Assembly (NCBI GenBank): GCA_009823505.1
Contig: VZQC01010436.1
Location: 283,789 to 347,788, forward strand
Direction of reading: 5' to 3'
Length of the DNA stretch: 64,000 bases
DNA from: Rhizomys pruinosus
Lineage: Eukaryota; Chordata; Mammalia; Rodentia; Spalacidae
The notes beneath the pieces are model-generated. The model was not told where the DNA came from. It was given only the letters and a program-made list of their open reading frames with translations, and searched no databases. Every line of letters starts with the position of its first letter. The first letter of the stretch is position 1. Shown piece by piece: positions 22,790-34,280 of this stretch. Made by a program: the position numbers and the translations under genes.

Positions 22790-23262
22790 AAGCATTTACC
22801 AAATTCTATTTGATGAGAAGTACCATTATTGAAATAAAATGATAATTTCATTTCTGGAATTATGTATCTTTGGTAATGAATTCTGAAAAAGAGATTCCTC
22901 AATGGACTATTTAAAGGCTCAGCATCAGATGAGGTTTAATATTAGGGACCCCGTCCAGGAACATACACTCTGAGGGCTTCCATTCTTTGGAGGTTGACTA
23001 ATCCTGGCCTTCTCTTTTTCTCACTCTCTATTGTGAATAAAGCATTACGGATAAGAGCTGAGGAGTGTGCTTGTTTTATCTCTGCCCCTCATTCTGTGTA
23101 GAGGTTCAATTTTATAGAAGTGTCTCCTAGGAATGCAGATTTTTCAGATGAAAATGTTCTGTGTCTTACGTGTTGGTGAATTCTACAGTGGTCTCTATCT
23201 TTCACACAGAGTAGCTTTTTTGATGAGTGGCATGTGTTGTATTTGTATGTAAATATAAGATT
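22790..23262. other. Unassigned sequence
   Basis: No gene. A GAATAAAGCATTACGG segment near 23034 could be an LTR polyadenylation region, but no LTR ends were found. Confidence 0.35.
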
Positions 23263-23274
23263 CCGCCGGGCGTG

Positions 23275-23413
23275 ATGGCATATGTCTTTAATCCCAGCAC
23301 TCAGGAGGAAGAGTCAGGTGGATCTCTGTGAGTTCAAGGCCAGCCTGGTCTACAGAGTGAGTTCCAATACAGCTGGGGCTACAGGAAGACCCTGTTTCAA
23401 AAAAGACCAAAAA
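23275..23413 (+). mobile_element. B1 SINE
   Basis: GCCGGGCGTGATGGCATATG through GGGGCTACAGGAAGACCCTG to an A-rich tail. The flanks share ATAAGATTCC (about 23264-23274 and 23414-23423). Confidence 0.9.
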
Positions 23414-23423
23414 ATAAGATTCC

Positions 23424-24588
23424 ATTGTTAGTGTATGGTGAGAAATTTCACTTGTCTCAAGATATGATCCCGTGGTGGTTTCAATGAGATCGCCCCCCAT
23501 AGGGCTGGTGCATGAAGGTAGAGAAGCAGTGATTTACAACTGACTGTAAGGTTTATCATGTAAACTCAAGGCAAAGGACATCAGTCATGGGACCCATGCC
23601 AGCAGGAATAAGGTCTTAAAGTGGAGCAAGTGAAATAGGTGGTGGACTAACCCTGTACTGAAAGCTGTAAGATACTCAGTATTGTTGATTGAGAAAGACT
23701 ATGCCTTACCTAGGATTCTTAGATATGGTGACTAGACTCCAGCAGTTGTATTCACACGGAGGGATGTCTGGGTTTCCGGGTTTGACTTGATAAGGCTTAG
23801 CTTGGATTTTGTAATGCATGAGTTTTGATGGGGTTTGGGACATGAAGGTACTGTGTTTGATTGGGAACCATTGTATGAGTTGTACAAATCTTCAATAGAA
23901 AAAAAAATGTTTAGCATCAGTGAGCTTAAGAAATTCCAGTAATGCAAACTCATGAGATGGATAATTTTGAATAACAAGCTGCTGTTGTAACTTTAGAACC
24001 TGCTTGGAGTTGGAATGAGAATGAAACTCATGGTGAAGACAGAATGGATGCTTGGATATTAAGAGATAGAGGATTCCAAATTGCCTTTTAAATTTAAATA
24101 TATTGATATATACATATGTAAAGAGGCTGTAAATTCATTTGAAAATATGCTTAGAAGTAGAACAAGCACATATATTAATGGCAACTAAAAGTATACTAAA
24201 ATTTCTGTAAGAAATTATCACATTTTGAGGAAGACGTTAAAGAGCAGGGGTTAAAAATCGAAAAATTATAAATGATTCCCATTTTTAGATTTTCTACAAA
24301 ATTAGAGAATATAATAAATGTTAATAAAGATGGAATTTTACATGCATATTTGAGCCAGAATCTAATTTGATAGCAATTTAACAGCAGTGAATTTCTATAG
24401 CACATTATGAAAAACATGTCTGAATGCGTTTCTCGACTAAAATTTCATTTTAAACTTTTTTGTTTTCAAACAAATAGATAAAATGATGTCCAAAGACAGC
24501 TAAGTGACTATTTATCTGCAATAAAAGCTGCTAGGAGAAGAAAAGTTAGTTGTATTTCATAGGCGTAATGTCAGTTAGGTGGCCCACA
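23424..24588. other. AT-rich DNA, no gene seen
   Basis: A CAAATCTTCAATAGAAAAAA run near 23884 could be the tail of an old L1; otherwise nothing is recognised. Confidence 0.4.
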
Positions 24589-24700
24589 ATTAAATTAGGT
24601 ATGAGGGTACAGGGGATGTGGATGAGGGAGAGAGATAAAGTAGATTAATATATTTTTGTATGAAATGCACAAAAGTTCAATAAAAATTTATTTACAATAT
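24589..24700 (+). mobile_element. L1 3' tail
   Basis: A short G-rich tract followed by TTTTTGTATGAAATGCACAA and AATAAAAATTTA repeats the L1 end seen at 63290-63340. Confidence 0.55.
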
Positions 24701-24820
24701 TGTTTAATTAGAAAATCTATGATATACAATGTGAAAAGCAGGGCTCATTGACTTCTTGATTCCTGCTTAAATTTTAAATAAGTATTCAAGAATGTTTTAA
24801 AGCCTAAATATAGCTCTCCA

Positions 24821-25290
24821 GGGCTAGAGAGATGGCTCCACAGTTAAGAATCCTGGCTGCTTTTGAAGAATACTCAGGTTCAGTTCCCAGAACCCTGATG
24901 GCAGCTAGCAACAAATGTTTGTAGCTTCAGTTAAAAGGCATCTAGGGGCTGGAGAGATGGCCTAGCGGTTAAGAGCGCCGACCGCTCTTACAGAGGACCC
25001 GGGTTCGATCCCCAGCACCCACATGGCGGCCGAGAACCGTCTGAAACTCCAATTCCAGAACTCCAGTTCCAGGGGAATCCGAGACCCTCTTCTGACCTCC
25101 GCGGCATTGCACGACACGGGTGCACAGACTTGCATGCAGACAGTACATTCATACACATACAGAAATTTTAAAAAAAGAGGCATCTAATGCCTTCTTCTGG
25201 CCTCTGTGGACATTGTGTGATACCTCTTCACTTATATACAAGCAAAAAGAAGATACTCATAAACATAAAATAAAAATGAATAAGTAAATA
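24821..25290 (+). mobile_element. Older B2/B3 SINE split by a younger B2
   Basis: The outer element starts GGGCTAGAGAGATGGCTCCA and runs to about 24944, resumes at about 25178 with GCCTTCTTCTGGCCTCTGTG, and ends in an A-rich tail. The interruption is the B2 at 24945-25177. Confidence 0.85.
24945..25177 (+). mobile_element. Young B2 SINE nested in an older SINE
   Basis: Nearly consensus B2 with GGTTCGATCCCC and the CGCGGCATTGCACGACAC segment. The flanks share AGGCATCTA (within 24933-24944 and 25176-25186), the target duplication within the older SINE. Confidence 0.9.
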
Positions 25291-25450
25291 AATTTAAAAT
25301 TAAAAAAAGTTTTAAAATGAATATGGCAATGTTGAAGAATTTCATAAAAATTCAGTCAATTTCCTGACAATATCAACTGTCACTTATCAGGTACTTATGG
25401 AAGATAAACACTGGTAGGGACTTTGTAATTTCCAGTAGCATTTATTCCAC

Positions 25451-27598
25451 AATTCCAGCTACAATAAATCTATAGCTATGTTTCAAATAGCCAAAGACAT
25501 GCATCATGTGTGCCAGTGTGTTAAAGCTGTAAGCAACTTGATTAATACTATGAAAACTCCTGTGTTCTCAGAGAGTTGATTTGTCCTTTAGTTGTTAACA
25601 GTTTCGTATGCATCAGCTTCAATGTAAACGTTTAGTAATAAAAGTATGATAGCTAAAATTACGAATGTCACTAAATGCAACAATATGATGTTTATACCAA
25701 GGAAACACCATGAAATCCGAAGTAAAAACAGCAAAAAAGTGCTAGTAATGGTAGAAAAGAAAACATTACACACAAAAGTAAAAACCAAAAAAAATCACTG
25801 AATTAATAAAAGTTTGATTCAATTTTTGAATTGGAGGTAATATTCTATTGCCATCTTTCAAATTTATTATTCTGTTTTAAATTATTATTGAATAGAGAAA
25901 TCAAAACTCAATTTGACAAATAAAATAGAATAAAAGAGTATATAGGTAAATCAGAATCACTGAGATTGACACTGCTGATACATTTTATGTTGTTTTTCTA
26001 CAACATTGTTTGTAACAGTGCTTCACAAATACAAGCAAACACTCCCATTCAAGCAGTTCAACTTTGATTTCAGTAACACAATAATCTTAATGCATATGCC
26101 GTTTGCTACTCCAAACTTTTTATATACTGACCACCACTTGGTATTTAATGAGCATTTTCACAATGAATCAATTCAGTTTGTTAATTCTCATTCATTTTTT
26201 GAGAAGTGGATTTCATTTGTAAAGTCTTTTTGCAGTCTTACAATTCTGTTAGGCATATGGAGAAAATGACTCAGAGAGAAATGAAAAATATGACCAATGT
26301 ATTGCTAAACACTCTGTTTCAGTGGAAGCAGAAATTCTTTTGAATCTACACAGTACATACCAAACAGATGGAGTGAGAAAACAAATCTTTTCTGTGGGTG
26401 GCCTTATCATGTCAGCCAAAAGAATCCACTTAGGCAACAAGGGATGTGCTTGTGACAGCTCTTATTTAAAGGGTACTTATCAAAATATTTGTCTAATTTC
26501 TTCATAATGTTTAACTCTTTTCAAAATAACCCGATTTCTGGAAATGAATACTCTTTATTAAACAAAACACAGAACTTGTCCAAAAATCTCAGTATTACTT
26601 AAATTAGTAATAACATACAACTATAAAGTGTCCGAGAATAGAGAAACAACTAAGAATTCTGTTTCATTAAACTGACTGACTGTTCCTCAGCCAGGTATCA
26701 TATTTATTATTTTAGGTTTTTAGAAAACAACAAAAAACTAAGAAAATGATTATTACGTAAAATTTTGTGGGAAAAGCGAATGTATAATTTTAAAATATAG
26801 TGAATATAGTTGTGAAAACTGTGCTTGTAATTCTATGTAGCTTAGAACAAAAATGTAAAAAAAAATCCAGATATTTTCTGCCTTGTGACACATTATATTT
26901 TTGTCCTTTAAAACCATAATCTGTTTTGCTGCAGGGTTGTCTGTACTATGTTCATTCTTTAATAAATTTGCAGTTTTTGTTTTTAAACAATTTTTCTCTA
27001 TTCATCTTCTGTCAACAGTTTTGGTAAAAAAAAAGGAGATGACCCAAAGCAAGTGAATGTATGCATGTGACCTGATTTTAAATGTGTTAAAATTATTTCC
27101 CAACTTTAATTTTTCTTTATTTTTTGATTCTTTTTAAAAAAATTTTATTTATTCTTTATGTGTATGAATGTACTGTCTGCATGCAGGTTTGTGCACCCGT
27201 GTCGTGCAATGCCGTGAAGGTCAGAATATGGTGTCAGATCCCCCTGGAACTGGAGTTAAAGATGGCTTTCAGCCGCCATGTGGATGCTGGGGATCGAACT
27301 GGGGTCCTCTTCAAGAGCAATTAGCGCTCTTAACCGCTAGGCCATCTCTCCAGCCCTATTTTTTGATTCTTAAGAAAGCTAACATGCTGGCTTACAAAAA
27401 CTGATTTTTACATCCACCATATTAATTTTCTTAATAAATGTCATTATAATTAGCAAAAGGCAATCATTAGAAACAGACACTCTAATAGCTTTTTAAGTAT
27501 GCCGTTGCAACCTTCTCTGGTCCAGCTGGAGGGGTTCCGGTCACCACTGATGAGTGGGGGTGAGAGACGTGGAGTCAGCACACAGATACCAGAACTTG
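25451..27598 (-). repeat. Inverted repeat, left arm
   Basis: This arm is the reverse complement of 31193-33077, with roughly nine bases in ten identical by eye. It differs by a B2 insertion (27133-27356) absent from the other arm. Seen on this strand the unit begins with an LTR-like or 5'-end sequence (about 27480-27598) and ends at 25451. It carries a hydrophobic open stretch (25588-25788), with YETVNN before its stop. I do not recognise the unit; it could be two copies of one interspersed repeat in opposite orientation or a true inverted duplication. Confidence 0.85.
27133..27356 (-). mobile_element. B2 SINE, recent insertion into the inverted-repeat arm
   Basis: A complete B2 on the minus strand with a perfect 15-bp target duplication TATTTTTTGATTCTT at 27118-27132 and 27357-27371. 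The other arm has the empty site near 31425, so this inserted after the two arms separated. Confidence 0.95.
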
Positions 27599-27672
27599 AG
27601 TGAAAGAAAACAGATAAAGGAGTTGCTGCAGACTCCTTTATTTAGGGGAAGGTAGGGGTATATATGTGGCCA
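27599..27672. other. Possible LTR remnant next to the arm
   Basis: On the minus strand the stretch with ATAAAGGAGTCTGCAGCAAC leading into the arm resembles an LTR polyadenylation and U5 region. Evidence is thin. Confidence 0.3.
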
Positions 27673-27935
27673 TGGATTAAAGGCTTGTGCCACCACACCC
27701 AGAGTGAGTTTAATCCCAAAGACTGGGATTAAAGGCATGTGCCACCCAGAGTGAGTTTAATCCCAAGAACTGGGATTTAAAGGTATGTGCCATGACACCC
27801 AGAGTGAGCTTAATCCCAAGGACTGGGATTAAAGGTGTGTTCCACCACTGCTGGTCTGGAACTCACTCCACAGGCTATGTTGGCCCTGAACTCAAAGAGA
27901 TCTGCCTGCTTCCTGAATGTTAGGATTAAAGGTCA
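27673..27935 (-). repeat. B1-derived tandem repeat and B1 remainder
   Basis: About three tandem units of roughly 52-57 bp, each with CAGAGTGAGTTTAATCCCAA and CTGGGATTAAAGGCATGTGC, are followed by the remaining B1 body read in reverse (27840-27935: GGTCTGGAACTCACTCC, GAACTCAAAGAGATCTGCCT). It looks like local amplification of the right end of one B1. Confidence 0.75.
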
Positions 27936-28480
27936 AAGAACAGGTTAAATCTGTTGGGCAAGCCAGGTGGTAAGCACTCTACATTATGCACTCAGTATAA
28001 GTGAACTTCTAAGCAGATATCATCACGTAATTTTGGTCTTGATGTACACTAAACATTCCATGTTTAGACATTTCAATTCAATAACTTATTTCTTGAATAA
28101 TATTCAAAAATTATGTGAAAAGCACTAGGTATAGTGCATAGTACATCAATAGTAAGTAAAGCCAGGACATTTTTTTGCTGTTTTTAAAAATTTGTTTTCC
28201 TGCGGTTCTTGTAGTGATTTTTTCATATAAATGGACTACTATTTAATTGAGCCAAGATTGCAGGCTAAATTGGTGCTTAATGTTTTAACATGTTATACTT
28301 CCACTTAAACAAAAACAAAATACACATATGTGTGTGTGTGCATATGTGTATGAGTCCATGTTGTATATCTGTAGCTATAAAGCTAAAATTTCATTGTTGG
28401 GTAGTGAAAATTTTTCTAAGTTGGTAGGTGTTGCTCAAAATAATCCTAATAGAATAAAGGCCATTGCCAAGGACATCATT
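27936..28480. other. No gene seen
   Basis: AT-rich sequence with a short TG run at about 28325-28340. Confidence 0.5.
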
Positions 28481-29570
28481 TCATAGAACTTGGAAGTAAG
28501 GTCCTGTTGGGAAACATGATATATGCCAGACACAGAACATGGAGAAATTGAATGGAAACTGACCTGGAAAACCCCTCTTTTAAGATGAGATTTCATAGTA
28601 TCATCAAAGGAGAAAACCAATAAATGGTCTTAACCAAACAGTCTATGAACAATGGGGATCCCAGCAAATTATCTCTTTTGGTATAATAGTAATACTTTTA
28701 TCCTAGAAGTAATAAACAGCTGTATAATTAGACTTAAAGCCTGCTCAGTAGGAAGAACTCCATGCATGTTGCTTTAACACATAACTCAATGGTTTGGAAA
28801 GAATGTAGGCACTAGAAAAAAAAAATCTAGTTCTGTCACTCTCCTAGATCAATGTCATTTCTTACTATATTCTAATATAATATCTACATGATATTTACAG
28901 ATAAGAGGACCTCTTACCACTCATCAAAGTAGCTTTTTTTTTGCAAAAGATGAAGAGTATTACAAAGTTCTACACTTTATAAAATGCATAGTAAATGAAT
29001 GTGAGATATATTCCCCTAAGTGTTGTATCTATGATGCAACTTCTATACGTAAGGCTTTGGAAACCTTATAGAAGAGGAGGAAGATGATTGTTAGAGTGAG
29101 AGAGACAAGACACTTTTTGTTAATTAATGCATTCTAGAGATGATGGTAGTCTAGCAAGATCTGAATAGTAACAAAACCAGTTGACATGCCAAAATCAATG
29201 GGGGAATTTTCACAGGATCCTAACTCTAGTTGAAGAATTAAAAGAAATCAATGGATGCTGAGGGAGAGAGAATTAGTTTTTGAGAGTGAATAGTTCCCTG
29301 AGAGGCTTTCTAAACCCTAGTGGGCAGCCATAAAAATAGGTCCACACCAGTATCACTAAAGGCACTGACTCTATTACACATATGGATAGATAGATAGATG
29401 GACATAGATATATTTGTGGGTGTCTGTGTGTAATGTGTCTGTATGTATATATAACAATAATAAAAGGAGGATAATAAACTGAAATGAAGTGGGGAGGGTA
29501 AAGGGTAGGAATAATACAAATAATTTAAAAATGTACAAAATTTAAAATGATATGAAACAAAAACAAACAC
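28481..29570 (+). mobile_element. L1 3' UTR of an old family
   Basis: CAATGGGGATCCCAGCAAAT, TAGACTTAAAGCCTGCTCAG and GGAAACCTTATAGAAGAGGA, then an ATATATAACAATAATAAAAG tail, give the same order as old rodent L1 3' UTRs and match the texture of 21880-22440. A (GATA)n run lies at 29386-29398. Confidence 0.55.
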
Positions 29571-29727
29571 TATAACATATATAGTTATATATGTACAAAA
29601 GGAATATGCATATATGTATATAATAGTTTAGGGTTATTGTTTTCTTTTCATCTGTCTATCTCCCTTCAATATTGTAGCTATCTAAGGATCATCAAGTGTA
29701 CAACAGCACGTTAAAAAAGTGGGATTT

Positions 29728-29942
29728 GGGGCTGGAGAGATGGCCTAGCGGTTAAGAGCACCAACTGCTCTTGCAGAGGACCCAGGTTCGATCCCCAGCA
29801 CCCACACGGCGGCTAAGAACTGTCTGTAACTCCAGTTCCAGGGGAATCCGAGACCCTCTTCTGACCTCCACAGCATTGCACGACACAGGTGCACAAACCT
29901 ACAAGCAGACAGTACATTCATACACATACAAAAAAATTAATT
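29728..29942 (+). mobile_element. B2 SINE
   Basis: Complete B2 with target duplication AAAAAAGTGGGATTT at 29713-29727 and AAAAAATGGGATTT at 29943-29956. Confidence 0.9.
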
Positions 29943-29956
29943 AAAAAATGGGATTT

Positions 29957-30540
29957 AATATGGACTGAAGACTCATGTCTCTCCAAGAATCCTCCAAACC
30001 TTCAATGCCAGATGGGGACTACTGAGATACCCAGTTTTTGGACTAAGGAGCTAAGAGGATTTAGCCTCATCAGAATATAGACTGCCATTGTTGGACAACC
30101 TGGGCTGTATCATGGAGGCCAGTACAGGAGGATCAAGACAGGACGTATGCTTATGGACTTCATTTGGGAGATCATGGGAGGGAAAGATCTCAATGTGGAG
30201 CACAAGTGCAGGATTGATGGTTGTTTGGGCTTGCCAAGGAGGAAACTTTGAGCACTTCCTTAAGGAAAATATGACATCTTTTAGGAAAAAAAAATCCTCC
30301 AATTCAAGTGACATATATATATATGAAAAGAAATACAAGTTGGAGAGAACAGCAACAATAAAAGAACTAGAAAAAAAACTCTGGAAAGACTGAGAATAAG
30401 ATGCAGGACATGTATGGCAGAGTGAAGGGGCTCGAATGGGGTGGGCAGCATGGAAAGGGAAGTGACTCTAGACTCAATTAAGAAATGATCTATAACTTAT
30501 GGAAAAAAATTAATAACAATAAAAATTTGATTAAAAAAGC
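29957..30540 (+). mobile_element. Probable L1-type 3' end
   Basis: The stretch ends with AAAGACTGAGAATAAGATGC, a G-rich block and CTCAATTAAGAAATGATCTA followed by an A-rich tail, as in other L1 ends here. The upstream 400 bases are not assigned; the 101-codon frame at 30088-30393 has no known domain. Confidence 0.45.
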
Positions 30541-30852
30541 ACATACATGATTCAGATCCCCATTTCATTAAGTCTGGATGGTGTTAGAAATTTTGTAGGT
30601 GGAAATTGTATTACAGCCTTTTCCAGTAATACTCCATTTCATATTTGAGCAAAAGAAAAAAGGAATCTAGCTCAAATATAAAGTATGACAATATTCTCTT
30701 TATTCCAACGAAAATGAGAAAGATATTGTGGATTAGATGAATAATTCCTAAAATGCTTTAGAATATTCAAAAGTGTCATCCTTGAACCAGTAGCATTATT
30801 GGAAGGGAGTCTGTTAGAAAAGAAGAATACCAGTTTCAAAATTACTAAGAAT

Positions 30853-31075
30853 CAGGGCTGGGCAGATGGCTCATTGATAAAGAGCATTAGCAGTTCTTGC
30901 AGCACACTTAGGTTCAATTCTCAGCACCTCAATGTCAGCTAACAACTGTCCATCACTCCAGTTACAGGAAATCCAATGTCTTTTCTGAATTTATAGGCAT
31001 TGCATGTCACAGGTGCACTTACATTCATGTAGGCAATACACTCATACACATAAAATAAAAGGAATAAAAATGTTT
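30853..31075 (+). mobile_element. B3/B2 SINE, old
   Basis: GGGCTGGGCAGATGGCTCAT, GGTTCAATTCTCAGCACC, TTCATGTAGGCAATACACTC and an ATAAAATAAAAG tail; diverged relative to the young B2 copies. Confidence 0.8.
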
Positions 31076-31192
31076 TTAAAAATTACTAAGAATCTTTTAT
31101 AAATATTTTCAGGTATTGTATACCTTAGTTTAAGATTTACTTCTTTAATTCTAGTAAACAGGTGAAATATTGGTAACTTAAAACAATATGCC

Positions 31193-33077
31193 CAAGTTCT
31201 GGTGGCTGTGCTGACTCCTCGTCTCTCACTCCCACTCCCTGGTGGTGACCGGAACCCCTCCAGCTGGACCAGAGAAGGTTGCAACGGCATACTTAAAAAA
31301 TTATTAGAGTGCCTCTTCCTAATGATTGCCTTTTGCTAGTTATAATGGCATTTATTAAGAAAATTAATATGGTGGATGTAAAAATCGGTTTTTGCAAGCC
31401 AGCATGTTAGTGTTCTTAAGAATCAAAAAGTTGGGAAATAATTTTAACATTTATAATCAGGTCACATGCATGCATTCACTTATTTGGGTCATCTCCTTTT
31501 TTATTTTTTTTTACCAAAACTGTTGACAGAAGACGAATAGAGAAAAAATTGTTTAAAAACAAAAACTGCAAATTTATTAAAGAACGAACATAGTATAGAC
31601 AACCCTGCAGCAAAACAGATTATGGTTTTAAAGGACAAAAATATAATGTGTCACAAGGCAGAGAATATCTGGATTTTTTTACATTCTTGTTCTATGCTAC
31701 ATAGACTTATGAGCACAATTTTCACAATTATATTCACTATATTTTAAAATTATACATTTGCTTTTCCCCACAAAATTTTACATAGTAATCATTTTCTTAG
31801 TAAAAACTCTAAAATAATAAATATGATACCTGGCTGAGGAACAGTCAATCAGTTTAATGAAACAGAATTCTTAGTTGTTTCTCTATTCTTGGACACTTTA
31901 TAGTTGTATGTTATTACTAATTTAAGTAATACTGAGATTTTTGGACAAGTTCTGTCTTTTGTTTAATAAAGAGTATTCATTTCCAGAAATTAGGTTAATT
32001 TGAAAAGAGTTAAACATTATGAAAAAAATAGAGAAATATTTTGAGAAGTACCCTTTAAATAAGAGCTGTCACAAGCATATCCCTTGTTGCCTAAGTGGAT
32101 TCTTTTGGCTGACATGATAAGGCCATCCACAGAAAAGATTTGTTTTCTCACTCCATCTGTTTGGTATGTACTGTGTAGATTCAAAAGAATTTCTGCTTCC
32201 ATTGAAACAGAGTGTTTAGCAATACATTGGTCATATTTTTCATTTCTCTCTGAGTCATTTTCTCTATATGCCCAACAGAATTGTATGACTGCAAAAAAGT
32301 CTTTAGAAATGGAATCCACTTCTCAAAAAATGAATGAGAATTCACAAACTGAATTGATTCATTGTGAAAATGCTCATTAAATACCAAGTGGTGGTCAGTA
32401 TATAAAAAGTTTGGAGTAGCAGAAGGCATATGCATTAAGATTGTTGTGTAACTGTAATCAAAGTTGAACTGCTTAAATGGGAGTGTTTGCTTGTATTTGT
32501 GAAGCACTGTTGCAAACAATGTTGTAGAAAAACAACACAAAATGTATCTGCAGTGTCAATCTGAGTGATTCTGATTGACCTATATACATTTTTATTCTAT
32601 TGTGTTTGTCAAACTGAGTTTTGATTTCTCTATTCAATAATAATTTAAAACAGAATAATAAATTTGAAAGATAGCAATAGGTTATTACCTCTAATTCAAA
32701 AATTGAATCAAACTTTTATTAATTTAGTGATTTTTTTGGTTTTTACTTTTGTGTGTAATGTTTACTTTTCTACCATTACTAGCACTTTTTTGCTGTTTTT
32801 ACTTAGGATTTCATGGTGTTTCCTTGGTATAAACATCATATTGTTGCATTTAGTGATAGTGGTAATTTTAGCTATCATGCTTTTATTACTAAACGTTTAC
32901 ATTGGAGCTGATGCATACAAAAGTGGATACAAAACAACTAAAGGACAATTCAACTTTCTGACATCACAGGAATTTTCATAGTATTAATCAAGTTTCTTAC
33001 AGCTTTAACATGCAGCACACATGATGCATGTCTTTGGCTATTTGAAACATAGTTATAGATTTATTGTAGCTGGAATT
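31193..33077 (+). repeat. Inverted repeat, right arm
   Basis: The reverse complement of 25451-27598 without its B2. It begins with TCCTCGTCTCTCACTCCCAC and TGGTGACCGGAACCCCTCC, which could be an LTR end with a primer-binding-like site, though this is only a resemblance. Near its right end an open stretch (32664-32981) holds two strongly hydrophobic segments (around FLVFTFVCNVYF and LHLVIVVILAIMLLLLNVYI). On the opposite strand two overlapping open stretches (32017-32540) are also partly conserved in the other arm. I recognise none of these as a known protein. The arm ends where an L1 fragment begins. Confidence 0.85.
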
Positions 33078-33417
33078 GTCTTTTTTGTCTCTTCTGATTT
33101 TTTTTTTTACTTTGAAGTATATTTTGTCTGATATTAAAATAGAAACACCTGCTTTCTTTATGGTACCATTTGCTTGGAATATATTTTTCCATCCTTTCAC
33201 GTTAAGGTGGCGCCTACCCTTGAAGGTAAGATGTGTTTCTTGTAGACAGCATATAGATGGGTTCTGTTTCCTAATCCAATCTCCCAGTCTATTTCTTTAG
33301 ATTGGGGAGTTTAGTCCATTAATATTTAAGGTTATAACTGAAAGATGTGTGTTGCTTCCTTTCACCTTATTATCCATTTGCATTTTTGTCTAGGTTTCTA
33401 CTTCTGCAGTTATGCTT
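33078..33417 (-). mobile_element. L1 start of ORF2 (endonuclease), truncated
   Basis: The minus strand encodes the endonuclease region with CCLQETHL followed by GWKNIFQANGTIKKAGVSIL and ISDKIYFKVKKKIRRDK (reading from about 33280 to 33080). It is cut at the junction with the inverted-repeat arm at 33077, so all downstream ORF2 is missing. Confidence 0.8.
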
Positions 33418-33786
33418 TTATTGATTTCTCTTCCTAGGTGTCTGGGGATGGTTGCTCCTTTCTTCTGTCCTTTGAATTGCTTCAAGCATTCTCTGAAGGG
33501 TTGGTTTTCCAGACATATATTCTATTATATTGTTTACATCATGGAAGGTTTTTCTCTCTCCTTCAACTATAATTGATATTTTTGCTGGGTATAATAATCT
33601 GTGTTGGCATCTATAGTCCTTTAACACTGGGAATACTTTACTCCACATTCTTCTTGTTTTCATATTTTGCACTGAGAAGTCAGTCATAGTTTTGAGGGGT
33701 TTCCCGTTATATGTAAATTGCTGTTTTTCTCTTGTGGCTTTCAGTATTTTTGTTGTTATTGTTGTTGTTGTTGTTGTTTTGAGCAT
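33418..33786 (-). pseudogene. L1 ORF1p C-terminal domain, open fragment
   Basis: A 122-codon open run on the minus strand encodes the C-terminal domain of L1 ORF1p, the RNA-binding chaperone of L1 particles. Seen directly are KILKATREKQQFTYNGKPLK near the start, RRMWSKVFPVLKDY, YPAKISIIVEGERKTFHDVN and the end TLQRMLEAIQRTEE. The N-terminal coiled coil and RRM are absent. A (GTT)n run at about 33749-33778 precedes the domain in frame as ORF threonines. It joins the endonuclease remnant at 33078-33417 in normal L1 order, so this is the middle of one L1. With no start region or promoter it is a fossil that happens to be unbroken. Confidence 0.85.
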
Positions 33787-33931
33787 CTAGTGCTCTTGGG
33801 GTTAGAGAGAATACTACTAGTGCATTCCTCAACATTCCCTAGTGCAGCTCCCTCATACAACAGAGTGTGCCACACAACATAAGGCCAAAACTGGCCACGT
33901 TTTAGAGCATAAGAGACTGCAGATTGTATAT

Positions 33932-34263
33932 TGTAGGAGAATTAAGTTCTGTTGCTCGACATTTACTGAGCATGCTCAATTATAATTTCCCCATGGAGCC
34001 AACCTGAAATCTGCCTTGCAGCCTGGCGACAGATGATCCAGCCTCAGGCTGAACCTATGGGAGAAAAGATATACCAACTGACACACTAACTGCCACCTGG
34101 CCAGGGACCAATGGGATGTGGGGAGGGGGCATAAAGGTCTGCCCGATTCCTGTAATAAATGAACCTACTTTTGCCTTTTACCTGACTCTCAGGGTCTGTG
34201 TCATTAACTCTGTGCCTTCCTATCACCCTCCCCAAGAGTCCTGTGTCAGGATAGCCTGCTACA
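33932..34263 (+). promoter_or_regulatory. 5' LTR of the provirus
   Basis: 332 bp, TGTAGGAG to CTACA. It includes a GCATAAAGGTC promoter-like segment (about 34129) and an AATAAATGAA signal (about 34154). About nine bases in ten match the 3' LTR by eye, so the insertion is not recent. Confidence 0.85.
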
Positions 34264-34265
34264 TC

Positions 34266-34280
34266 TGGTGCCCAACGTGG
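34266..34280 (+). promoter_or_regulatory. Primer-binding site, lysine-tRNA type
   Basis: TGGTGCCCAACGTGG lies two bases after the 5' LTR and matches, with one change, the site used by betaretrovirus-like elements primed by tRNA-Lys. Confidence 0.8.

Noticed and set aside
24945..25020. tRNA gene suggested by GGTTCGATCCCC and an A-box-like head
   Set aside because: This is the tRNA-derived head of B2 SINEs and does not fold into a full cloverleaf.
27673..27840. Regularly spaced repeats resembling a CRISPR array
   Set aside because: Only about three units without unique spacers, in a mammalian context, made of B1 sequence.
32664..32981. 105-codon frame with two hydrophobic segments, considered as a receptor or membrane-protein exon
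   Set aside because: I see no splice sites, family motif or full-length frame, and the mirror copy at 25588-25788 is shorter. Kept only as part of the inverted-repeat finding.
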